Assembly: GCA_900099715.1 (NCBI GenBank)
Contig: FMTG01000002.1
Coordinates: 1 to 64,000 of the forward strand
Source of the DNA: Ruminococcaceae bacterium YRB3002
Lineage (GTDB): Bacteria; Bacillota; Clostridia; Saccharofermentanales; Saccharofermentanaceae
Direction of reading: 5' to 3'
DNA: 64,000 bases
Of this stretch, positions 36,235 through 45,300 are shown in pieces (positions within the stretch are counted from its first letter, which is position 1; each line of letters starts with the position of its first letter). Under the pieces are notes generated by a model. That model worked only from the letters and a program-made list of their open reading frames with translations, did not search any database and had not been told where the DNA came from. The position numbers and the translations under genes are program-made.

Positions 36235-37572
36235 ATGGCATCTACGATCGAGAAGAAGGACAATAATATTGTCGAGATCTCACTTCAGGCAACAAGGGAA
36301 GAGTTCAACGAGGGACTTAAGAAGGCATATGCCAAGAACAAGAAGAAGTTCCAGGTTCCCGGCTTCCGTAAGGGTAAGGTTCCTTATGCGCTTGTTGTTC
36401 AGTACTACGGAGAGGGAGTTCTCTACGAGGATGCTATCGAGGATATCGTAAATGCAGCTTATCCCGAGGCAATAAAGGAGCACGGTCTGAAGCCTGTATC
36501 ACGTCCCGATCTTGACGTTGAGGAGATCAACGAAGAGGGTATGAAGTACAAGATCATTGTTACTGTAAAGCCTGAGTTCACTCTTGGCCAGTATGAGGGC
36601 GTTGAGGTTCCTTATTCTGAGAGAGAAGTAACAGATGAGACAGTTAACGAGGAACTCGAGAGAATGCAGAAGAGGAATTCCTCTCTTGAGGAGGTCACAG
36701 ACCGCGCCGCACAGGAAGGCGATACGGCTGTAATCGATTACGAGGGATTCAAGGATGACGTTCCTTTCGATGGCGGCAAGGGTGAGAATTACAGCCTGAA
36801 GCTCGGTTCACATTCATTCATTCCCGGATTTGAGGAGCAGGTCATCGGACATAACGCAGGTGAGGAGTTCGAAATTCAGGTTACATTCCCTGAGGAGTAT
36901 CATTCCGAGGAGCTCAAGGGCGCAGATGCAAGATTCCACGTTAAGATCCACACCATCAAGGCTGAGATCCTTCCTGAACTTGATGACGAATTCGCAAAGG
37001 ACGTTTCCGAGTTCGATACACTTGAAGAGCTGAAGGCAGACATCAGGGAGAAGCAGGAGAAGAGCGCTAAGGAAGATGCGAAGAATGCTTTCGAGAATGA
37101 GGTTGTAAGGGTTGTATGTGATAACACAGAGATCGATATCCCTGACGTCATGATCGAGAATGAGCTGGAGAATATGGTTCAGGATCAGGCTATGAGAATG
37201 CAGCAGAGCGGTATCGAGCTTGATATGTATCTGCAGTATATCGGCCAGACAATGGAGCAGTTCAGAGAGCAGATGAGACCTATGGCAAAGGTAAGAGTAA
37301 AGAGCAACCTCGTTATCGAGAAGATCACAGAGGAACTCGATCCTCAGGTAACTGACGAAGAGTACAATGAGGAGGTCGAGAAGATGGCTAAGGCTTACGG
37401 CATGCAAGTCGAAGAGATCAAGAGTGCTATCGGCGATACATCCGAGTATATCAGGGATTCCATCAGAGCACGCAAGACTGTCGAGTACCTTGCCGAGAAG
37501 GCAGTGAAGACAGAGCCAAAGCCTGTTGAGGAGCCTGATGAAGAGAAGTCAGAGTCAGACGACGCTGAGTAA
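36235..37572 (+). CDS. tig: Trigger factor
   Basis: 445 residues. Ribosome-bound chaperone and peptidyl-prolyl isomerase. The ribosome-docking signature is PGFRKGKVP; the FKBP-like PPIase domain (about 150-245: GDTAVIDYEGFKDDVPFDGGKGENYSLKLGS) and the long helical arms (rest, rich in Glu/Lys) are complete, with an acidic tail. ATG 36235 follows TGGAGGA. Standing alone here; in many Clostridia tig precedes clpP-clpX, while the clpX in this window is 26 kb away. Confidence 0.96.
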   Translation: MASTIEKKDNNIVEISLQATREEFNEGLKKAYAKNKKKFQVPGFRKGKVPYALVVQYYGEGVLYEDAIEDIVNAAYPEAIKEHGLKPVSRPDLDVEEINEEGMKYKIIVTVKPEFTLGQYEGVEVPYSEREVTDETVNEELERMQKRNSSLEEVTDRAAQEGDTAVIDYEGFKDDVPFDGGKGENYSLKLGSHSFIPGFEEQVIGHNAGEEFEIQVTFPEEYHSEELKGADARFHVKIHTIKAEILPELDDEFAKDVSEFDTLEELKADIREKQEKSAKEDAKNAFENEVVRVVCDNTEIDIPDVMIENELENMVQDQAMRMQQSGIELDMYLQYIGQTMEQFREQMRPMAKVRVKSNLVIEKITEELDPQVTDEEYNEEVEKMAKAYGMQVEEIKSAIGDTSEYIRDSIRARKTVEYLAEKAVKTEPKPVEEPDEEKSESDDAE

Positions 37573-37600
37573 TCCCATTATTATCGAATAAAAGGTTATG

Positions 37601-37630
37601 GGAGCTGTCTTGTAATAGGCAGCTCCTTAT
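37601..37630 (+). terminator. Weak terminator-like hairpin after tig
   Basis: ggagctg (37601-37607) pairs with cagctcc (37620-37626); the tail ttataat is only partly T-rich and sits seven bases before the next start codon. Confidence 0.45.
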
Positions 37631-37636
37631 AATGAA

Positions 37637-38995
37637 ATGAGCGAAGCAATACACGAGAACAAGATGGGCACAATGCCCGTGAAGAGACTGATAGTATCCA
37701 TGTCACTTCCGATGATGATATCGATGCTGGTTCAGGCATTGTACAATGTGGCTGACAGCTTCTTTGTCGCGAAGATATCCGAGGATGCACTGACTGCGGT
37801 TACGCTTGCTTTCCCGATACAGAACCTGATGATAGCAGTAGGTGCGGGTACGGGCGTAGGTATCAATGCCCTCCTGTCCCAGTCTCTCGGCGAACGTAAC
37901 CAGAAGGATGCGGATAAGGCGGCTAACACGGGACTTCTTCTCATGGTATTTAACTTTATCCTGTTCTTGCTGATCGGACTGTTCGTTACTGTTCCGTTCG
38001 TAAACTCGCAGACGGATAATGCCACGATCGCTGGTTATGCGACCTCATACATCAGGATCGTTACAATGGTATCTGCAGGTCTGTTCTTCCAGATAACATT
38101 CGAGCGTCTCCTTCAGTCAACGGGACGCACTGTTCTCAGTATGGCTTCTCAGATAACAGGTGCCGTGATAAATATCATCCTTGATCCCATCATGATATTC
38201 GGTCTGTTCGGCATGCCTAAAATGGGCGTGACAGGTGCCGCTGTTGCCACATGTATCGGACAGTCTATTGCTGCTGTGTTAGGCCTTTTTCTTAATCTGA
38301 AGTTCAACAAAGAGATAAATCTCAGCATGGCGCAGATCCTTAAGCCAGAGGCCAGGATAGTTAAGAAAATTTACTTTGTCGGTGTCCCGTCCATCCTGAT
38401 GGTGTCTATCGGTTCTGTAATGACATATCTCATGAATATACTGCTCGGAGGTTTCTCTTCCACGGCTCAGGCTGTATTCGGAGCATACTTCAAGCTCCAG
38501 AGTTTCTTCTTTATGCCTGTATTCGGGCTGAACAACGGACTGATCCCTGTTCTGGCCTATAACTACGGTGCCCGTAAGAAAGCGAGGATCAATGAGGCTC
38601 TGAGATTTGCGGTTGTGCTTGCTGTGATAATAATGTGTATCGGTGCGCTTGTCCTGGAGGTTATTCCGGCACAGCTGCTTCTCATATTCGACGCGTCAGA
38701 GAAGATGCTGGATATCGGTATTCCCGCGTTGAGGATAATTGGGATACATCTTCCTCTGGCGGCTGTTGCCATTACTCTGGGTTCTGTATTCCAGGCATTC
38801 TCCAAGAGTTACTATTCGCTGATCGTATCCCTTGGACGTCAGCTGGTCATCCTGATCCCTGTGGCATGGCTTCTGTCATTGACGGGAGTGCTTAACAATG
38901 TATGGTGGTGTTTCCCTCTGGCGGAGATAATGTCACTCATACTGACGGTCGTTTTCTTCGTAAGAGTCAGGAAAACCGTGATCGCAGCATTATAA
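37637..38995 (+). CDS. MATE-family multidrug/toxin efflux transporter
   Basis: 452 residues with 12 hydrophobic helices in two similar halves. MATE signatures: SLPMMISMLVQALYNVADSFFVAKI at the start, GVGINALLSQSLGE in the first half and FGLNNGLIPVLAYNYGARKKARI in the second. These proteins export cationic compounds with Na+ or H+. The closest group is the DinF/NorM-like clostridial MATE set. Monocistronic; substrate unknown. Confidence 0.93.
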   Translation: MSEAIHENKMGTMPVKRLIVSMSLPMMISMLVQALYNVADSFFVAKISEDALTAVTLAFPIQNLMIAVGAGTGVGINALLSQSLGERNQKDADKAANTGLLLMVFNFILFLLIGLFVTVPFVNSQTDNATIAGYATSYIRIVTMVSAGLFFQITFERLLQSTGRTVLSMASQITGAVINIILDPIMIFGLFGMPKMGVTGAAVATCIGQSIAAVLGLFLNLKFNKEINLSMAQILKPEARIVKKIYFVGVPSILMVSIGSVMTYLMNILLGGFSSTAQAVFGAYFKLQSFFFMPVFGLNNGLIPVLAYNYGARKKARINEALRFAVVLAVIIMCIGALVLEVIPAQLLLIFDASEKMLDIGIPALRIIGIHLPLAAVAITLGSVFQAFSKSYYSLIVSLGRQLVILIPVAWLLSLTGVLNNVWWCFPLAEIMSLILTVVFFVRVRKTVIAAL

Positions 38996-38999
38996 TTGA

Positions 39000-39034
39000 A
39001 ATGTGACAGTTGAGAACGGTCCCCATTTCACATT
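39000..39034. terminator. Hairpin of the GGGGAC repeat family between convergent genes
   Basis: aatgtga (39000-39006) pairs with tcacatt (39028-39034); the loop holds gagaacggtcccca, related to the 7401/7956 repeats. It likely ends transcription of the transporter and the FkbM gene from both sides. Confidence 0.6.
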
Positions 39035-40074
39035 TTCGCAATGATATCTGTGTCCCAGTTGAGAAGATGAGGCCGGTGTCTCAGATAGATGTTATAGCTG
39101 CTTTGTAAGCTCCTGATCAGCAAAGGAAGATCGTATATATCGCAGCTCCTGTGGTAGCATGCGACCAGCAGGGAAGGGGCGCATCCGGATAGTGTGGCGG
39201 AAGAACCCAAAAGTGCTTTGCGTTCATTGCCTTCAACATCGTATTTGATAATACCGCACCGTCTGCTGCCGATGATCTCATCGACAGTGGCAGTTCTCAC
39301 GCCGAAGCCCTCTGACTGTTCGTGCACGCCACGGCCTTTGCCCATGTTGATGTGTGTAACACCGGAGGTGTCAGATATCAGGGCATTGACAGACGTTACA
39401 TTACTTAACACGGCAGTATTCTCACACAGTTTACGATAATTCTTAATATCTGGTTCCACGGCGATGACTTCCGATATCCCGGGATGGTATGACATGAATT
39501 CATTGACCGTATCCCCGTTATATGCCCCCAGATCGAGATAGAGTGAACCGGTGGGCGGGGATAAGAGATCATGTACATCAGCAGTCGATACCTCGCACTC
39601 TGCCAGCAGTCTGATATCCCCGGTCAGGTAATACATGACCGTATTATCGAATGTCTTGAGAGACAGCTCATCCGCCATAAGACCACGGGCTTCATCGATC
39701 TCTTTCCGGTGAGCCTCATAATACTTTATATCGAAAACCCCGTCCCCGTAAACCGGCACGGCAGGAGCATAAAGTTCGTTGCCGCCATCGTTCATGATCC
39801 GGTACACGAAATCCGTAACTTCTTTCAGTGACGATCCGAAACAAAGAAGTATTATCATATCTCCAAGCCGTTCGCGGATTGCTTCATATGACTCTACTTT
39901 GAACCCGTAGAAACTCCTGTTTCTGACAAAGCCGGGACTGGCAAAGATCCCCTGAACCTTATCCCAGGTTCCGTCAGCCTGAAGCCTGGCAATAATCTTA
40001 TCGGCCCCGTTGCCGGTGCCATAGAGAACAATGGGCTTATCAGTTTCTTTGAGGTAGTTCCACAGGTCAGTCAT
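39028..40074 (-). CDS. FkbM-family SAM-dependent methyltransferase
   Basis: 348 residues. The N-terminal ~120 residues form a Rossmann-like domain (KPIVLYGTGNGADKIIARL) often seen before FkbM in glycan genes. The methyltransferase has LYLDLGAYNGDTVNEFM (SAM loop), VIAVEPDIKNYRKL and IIKYDVEGNERKALLG, the FkbM signature. FkbM enzymes O-methylate sugars or polyketides. The nearest related functions in the window are the wall glycosyltransferases far upstream, so no specific substrate can be given. Confidence 0.85.
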   Translation of the reverse strand: MTDLWNYLKETDKPIVLYGTGNGADKIIARLQADGTWDKVQGIFASPGFVRNRSFYGFKVESYEAIRERLGDMIILLCFGSSLKEVTDFVYRIMNDGGNELYAPAVPVYGDGVFDIKYYEAHRKEIDEARGLMADELSLKTFDNTVMYYLTGDIRLLAECEVSTADVHDLLSPPTGSLYLDLGAYNGDTVNEFMSYHPGISEVIAVEPDIKNYRKLCENTAVLSNVTSVNALISDTSGVTHINMGKGRGVHEQSEGFGVRTATVDEIIGSRRCGIIKYDVEGNERKALLGSSATLSGCAPSLLVACYHRSCDIYDLPLLIRSLQSSYNIYLRHRPHLLNWDTDIIAKM

Positions 40075-40097
40075 GGACCTATTCTATCACAAAGTGA

Positions 40098-40178
40098 GAA
40101 CGCACAATTTGTGCTATGAGTTGCGCAACCGGCGCAGCCGGTGAGCACCTGTCCGAAATAGCACAAATTCGTGCGTTC
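40098..40178. repeat. Dispersed relative of the 119-bp repeat, folded as a long hairpin
   Basis: Arms 40098-40115 and 40160-40178 pair with a single bulge. The inner accggc-gca-gccggt forms a second hairpin. In reverse orientation the blocks cgcacaatttgtgct, gagttgc, gttgcgca and gagcacctgt match the tandem units at 5281-5637, with the middle of the unit missing here. Located in the 216-base gap between the FkbM gene and the pilin-like gene. Confidence 0.8.
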
Positions 40179-40290
40179 GAACCAAGATGGGGCGCCCCAT
40201 TACGGAACGCCCCCAAGCCCAAGAATATGAATAAGAGTGAATCAGTCAACTATACGTTTCCTGTATTATCACCATTATCATCTGTTGTAA

Positions 40291-41418
40291 TTAAGAACCG
40301 TAAGCTACTCTGAGCTCCTGTACGGATGCTCTCCATGCTTCGTTCTCCTGGTAGTTTGATCTGTTGCTTGTGTAAGCACTTGTGTCGATCCTGCTGAGGT
40401 CGAGCATTGAACCGGATGCATTGGTTACGAAGTTAACATAGCCGTTCCAGTTAGCTGTTCTCTGACCTGCGCTGTTCTTCAGTGTATCTGCGTTGAATGT
40501 GTTACGGTCTGACTGCCAGCGTGTGCCGTTGTCGAAGTCGTAAGTGATGATCGAGTTGAAGTTGCCGTTTACGTCGATGCAGACGTTGGGAACGATCTGG
40601 TATGTGCCATCGCTGTTCTTGTTGACTCCGATATATATGTACTTGCTGGAGTTGTTCAGATAGGACTCTGTCATCTGTGTTCTGAGGTTGACTGCTTCGC
40701 CGTTGGTGGCTGACTTGATATCACGCGCTGCAGCCTCATCGAGGATAGCTCTTGTGAAGTTCTGACCGTCGTCGCATCTCATCTTCTTGCCGTCGTTGGT
40801 GGAGAGCTTGATCTCACCTGTAGCAGGGCAGTACATGAAGTATCTGGGATCTGTGAAGCCTTTCTGCTCGTAGAGCTCCTGAGCGGATACCTCTGCTGTA
40901 GCGAGGATCTCGGGAAGGTTCTCTGTACCGGGCAGATAGGATACGTTGTGGCTTGCTGCGAAAGCAGAGATGCTGGAGGTAACGTCTGCGATCATTGCGC
41001 TTCTTGCATCCTCCTGTGCCTGTGCCTCAGGATCGGGTGTTGCTATTGCTTCCTCTGCAGCTGCTTCGGCAAGGTCTGAGGAGATGTCATTGGTGGATGA
41101 GATCATGCCGGACACACCACTTGAAGCCTTGGGAGACTCTGATGAAGAAGATGATGATGAGCTGCCGCCTGTTGTCGTATCAGCTGCAACCTTATCGCTT
41201 GTTGAGAATGAATGGCCGGAATGGTCGAATGCCTCGCTGTCGATCGCATCCAGATTCTTACGGGATGTAAGAACTATGTTAGCCGTGCTGTGAGCTCTGT
41301 TGAGGTGATCTGTGACGCCGATTGTTGTTGCTGCGAGAAGGGTTACTATTATTGCTACGGTGCACATTGTCTCAACCAATGTGAAACCTTTCTTTGAGAT
41401 ATTATCTAAACGCTTCAT
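40291..41418 (-). CDS. Large type IV pilin-like protein
   Basis: 375 residues from ATG 41418, eight bases after GGAGG (ATG 41424 is too close). A class III-type prepilin leader ends in KKG, followed by FTLVETMCTVAIIVTLLA with Glu at +5, the standard type IV pilin/pseudopilin N-terminus. The rest is unusual: a Ser/Glu/Ala-rich spacer (about 85-145) and a C-terminal beta-rich domain (YFMYCPATGEIKLSTNDGKKM, KYIYIGVNKNSDG, ITYDFDNGTRW). It is much larger than a normal pilin and has no assembly genes next to it. Could be a minor pilin or adhesin using machinery elsewhere. Confidence 0.82.
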   Translation of the reverse strand: MKRLDNISKKGFTLVETMCTVAIIVTLLAATTIGVTDHLNRAHSTANIVLTSRKNLDAIDSEAFDHSGHSFSTSDKVAADTTTGGSSSSSSSSESPKASSGVSGMISSTNDISSDLAEAAAEEAIATPDPEAQAQEDARSAMIADVTSSISAFAASHNVSYLPGTENLPEILATAEVSAQELYEQKGFTDPRYFMYCPATGEIKLSTNDGKKMRCDDGQNFTRAILDEAAARDIKSATNGEAVNLRTQMTESYLNNSSKYIYIGVNKNSDGTYQIVPNVCIDVNGNFNSIITYDFDNGTRWQSDRNTFNADTLKNSAGQRTANWNGYVNFVTNASGSMLDLSRIDTSAYTSNRSNYQENEAWRASVQELRVAYGS

Positions 41419-41671
41419 TTTCATTTCCTCCTATCCGGATTTATTCTTGGGTCGCTTGTTATGACTTAATTCTACGGTTATTTTGTAAACAAAAATATCT
41501 TCACAGAGGCTCAGTTGTTTCGAGGACAATAAGAAATTGTGAAGTAAATGTGAATTATAGCCACATTTTGCCATTTTTCGGGATGCCCTGCGCGAAAATG
41601 CATATTGTTAATTGCTTCTTTTTATTGTTAAATTGTTGCAGGAAAGTATCTTAAATAAAGGGATAACAGAA

Positions 41672-42379
41672 GTGATAAAATCGGTGATCATTAACGGAAA
41701 TGTGATGAATTATGAACTTGAGCGGAAGCGCATCAGGAACATAAATCTCCGGATCAGGCCCGATGGCAGCATATATGTGTCATGCCCGATGCGTGTGACG
41801 GATGCCGAAGTCGAGAAGTTTATCCTTGCAAAAAAAGACTTTATACTGCGCGCTTTGTCAACAGTGAATGAACGTCATGTAAATAATCCGAGTCCCAAAG
41901 TGCTCAAATGTGGCACGATTGTGAAAATCGAAGGAAGAGAGCGCACTGTCAACATCGTCGAGAGTGTCGGCAACAGGGTGACTCTTATGGATGATGTCTT
42001 ATTGATATGCACGCGCAATATTAATGACGATGATTCAGTTAACAGGGTATATAATAAATGGAGAAATGAATACATTAAGGAGAAGATACTGATCCTCTGC
42101 GATGAAGTCTGTCCTTTCTATATGAAGCTGGGGGCCAGAAAGCCCGTGGCGATCAAGTTCAGGACCATGAAATCCAGGTGGGGGTCGTGCAATCCTTCCA
42201 AAGGTATCATTACTTTTAATTACAATCTTATCGAGGTGCCTCCGGAATGCGTCCGATACGTGGTGGTCCACGAATTCTCGCATCTCCTGGTGCCCAATCA
42301 CTCGGACAGATTCTACAGGTTTGTCGCATTGCTCGAACCTGACTGGCGGGAGAGAAGGAGAATGCTAAATGGATACTGA
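41672..42379 (+). CDS. YgjP-like (DUF45/SprT-type) zinc metallopeptidase
   Basis: 235 residues from GTG 41672. The N-terminal beta region (RIRNINLRIRPDGSIYVSCPM) is the YgjP hallmark; the zinc site is HEFSH, with SRWGSCNPSKGIITFNYNL before it. The family is often found next to restriction enzymes and helicases; its substrate is unknown. An in-frame ATG upstream (41612) lacks a ribosome site; AAGGGA precedes the GTG. It overlaps the giant helicase gene by 11 bases, so the two are translationally coupled. Confidence 0.85.
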   Translation: MIKSVIINGNVMNYELERKRIRNINLRIRPDGSIYVSCPMRVTDAEVEKFILAKKDFILRALSTVNERHVNNPSPKVLKCGTIVKIEGRERTVNIVESVGNRVTLMDDVLLICTRNINDDDSVNRVYNKWRNEYIKEKILILCDEVCPFYMKLGARKPVAIKFRTMKSRWGSCNPSKGIITFNYNLIEVPPECVRYVVVHEFSHLLVPNHSDRFYRFVALLEPDWRERRRMLNGY

Positions 42380-45300
42380 CAACGCGAAAGTAAATGCCAA
42401 GATCGACCAGTGGGAGAGGAAACTCCTTGACCTGAGCCTTCGTAACAGCCTCCTTAACATGAAGATCAAGGGATCCATGATCCCTGTATTTGCTCACTCG
42501 CCGGCACTCCTGGAGGACAAGCTTTATGAGGAGACGGATTTCTTCATAAAGCCCAGAAATGAAGAGAAGAGCACCAAGAAAGAAGAGCAAAAGACCGCTG
42601 ATCAGGCTGCTTCCGAACCGGCGGCTGAACCTGAGAAGTCCGGGAAACAGACGATCCCTGCAAAGGAATATGACCTTGAGAATATCTGCGATCTGGATGG
42701 CTTTGATCAGCTGATTACGGAGAATTTCGAGAAGAAGAAACTATTCTCGTCACTTACAAAATCCGAACTGGAGACCTCCATCAAGAAGCTTTACAGAAGC
42801 GCCAAAGTCGCTTTGGAAGAGAATGGTGCCAACACTCTCTATATCGCGTTAGGCGTGATGAAATGGTTCGACAAGGGAGGAAGCACGCCTCATTACGCGC
42901 CTCTTGTGCTCATACCTGTCGATCTGGTGAGAAAGTCTTTCGCGCTGGGATACGTGATAAGAAGGAGAGATGAGGAACCTATAGTAAATATAACGCTCCT
43001 GGAGAAGCTGAAGCAGGACTTCGGCATCGTTACGGATGTTAAAGAGATCTTCGTCAGTGACGAATCCGGTGTTGATATCGACAAAGTGATAGAGAACTTC
43101 AGGGGTATCATAGCAGGCCAGGACGGATGGGATATCTATAATTCCTGCGTGATCGGGATATTCTCGTTCACTAATTTCGTTATGTGGAATGACCTGAGGG
43201 CGAGACGGGATAAGATTGGCGAGAACAAGATCGTTAAGAGTCTGCTTGAGGGTAAGCTCTGCTGGGAAGCGAAGGATATGGTGGTTCCCAATACGATCGA
43301 CGAGGAGGACTGTTTTCTCCCCATAACTGCAGACAGTTCCCAGCTCTATGCGATCAAGCGTGCAACAGCCGGTGACAGCTTTGTGCTTCACGGTCCTCCG
43401 GGTACTGGAAAGTCACAGACGATCACGTCCATGATCGCCGATATGCTGGCTCACGGCAAGACAGTTCTGTTTGCCGCCGAGAAGAAGGCAGCTCTCGATG
43501 TCGTTTATTCAAGACTCGATAAGATCGGATTGGGTTCTTTCTGTCTGGAACTTCATTCCAATAAGGCGAAGAAATCAGCATTCCTCGGAAAACTCCGTGA
43601 GGCAGTGGAACTGCGGCAGAAGACCGGATCAGGCGACTATAATAAGATGCTCAATGAGCTTGCCTCCACGAGACATGAACTGGATAAGTATTGTGCAGCA
43701 CTGCATGATGACAGAAAATGCGGGTTCTCGCTTTATGAACTCATAAGCATATATACAGTTAATTCCCAGGCTCCTGATGTGGCGCCATTTGACGCACATT
43801 TTAAGGATACTGTAAATGAAGACACATACAGGAACTGTGAGGCATCTCTGGAATCACTGATCTCTGCAGGCAGAGCCCTGGGTGATATCGGATGTCTGGC
43901 ATCCATAAGAACTTCAGAGTACTCACAGAAGCTGAAGTCTGATATGCCTGTAGTTGCTGCTGATCTCAAGGCAAAGACTGCCGCTCTGGAAGAGAATTAC
44001 GGTAAGGTATGTGCGGCCGTTACAGGCGTGGGCGTCATGGTGCCCGGTTTGGGGGATAAGACGTTCGGATCTGTCCGTAAGGCTGTCGGCATATCAAATG
44101 CAATGCTCAGCAGTTTCTCCATACCTGCAAAGATCTGTGCAGCAGATGATTATGAGGCTGTGCTCCGTGCGATTGAAGAGTATCAGGCTCAGAAGAAACT
44201 GAGGGATGCCAGGAACGCTGAGATACTTCCCGCATACAAGCCTGAGATCTTCAACCTTGATCTGGAGAGCATCTCCAATGAACTCAGGGAAGCCATGAGC
44301 AAGTCATCGCTGTTCAAGTCCATGGCTGTCAGCAAAGTCGCCAAAAAGATAGAACCCTACAGGGCGATACCGAGTAAGGACGAGCATCTTGAGACTACTC
44401 TTGCCATTGCTATTGAAGCTAAGAACGCATCTAATTCCTGCGAGAAGATCTACAGCGAGAGACTGGCATCATATATCGACAGGGCAGTGCTTGACGATGA
44501 GACAAAGGCACAGGCTGTCATTACGGCAGCCAGGACACATCTCGGCAAGATCGATGAGTATGACAGGACCGGAGTCCTCCGCAAGACATATGCGGCTAAC
44601 CCTTCATATACGCAGATATGGAGCGGGTTCAATCAGGCTTACGTGGCTTTCGATGAGCCTCACTCGGTGCTGGAAGACAATATCGGTATCAAGGCCGTGC
44701 ATGATGCGGAGACTTTCGAGGATCAGTACTGGACAGCAGATGATATCATAAATAACATGGAGCACCTCAGGGACCGCGTCATGTTCAATCAGGCGTTGGG
44801 TGATTCAAGATCCAAACTCCTTGCAAATGTTGTCAATGCGTATGTTTCCAGTCAGATCACAGAGGAAGAACTTATTCCCGCGTTCAAGAAGGCATTTGCC
44901 AAGCTCTTCATTACAGAGATAATAGATTCAGACGATACGCTCCGTAATTTCAGCGGAAAGATCTTTGAGGAGCGTGTTGCGAAGTATAAGAAGCTCAATG
45001 ATGACTTCATGAAGATGACACGCCAGGAAATCTATCTGAGAGTTGCCGCCAATCTCCCTGATCTGGCTGTGGAAGCAACAAAAGGATCCGCCCTTGGTAT
45101 CCTGCAGCACGCGATCAAGAGCAATGGCCGCGGCGTATCTATAAGAACACTGTTCAGTCAGATACCGGATCTTATCCTGAAGCTCTGTCCATGCGTTCTC
45201 ATGAGCCCTATATCCGTGGCACAGTATCTGGAGCCCGGAGTCCTTAAGTTCGATACGGTTCTGTTCGATGAGGCGAGCCAGCTTCCTACATGTAAGGCAG

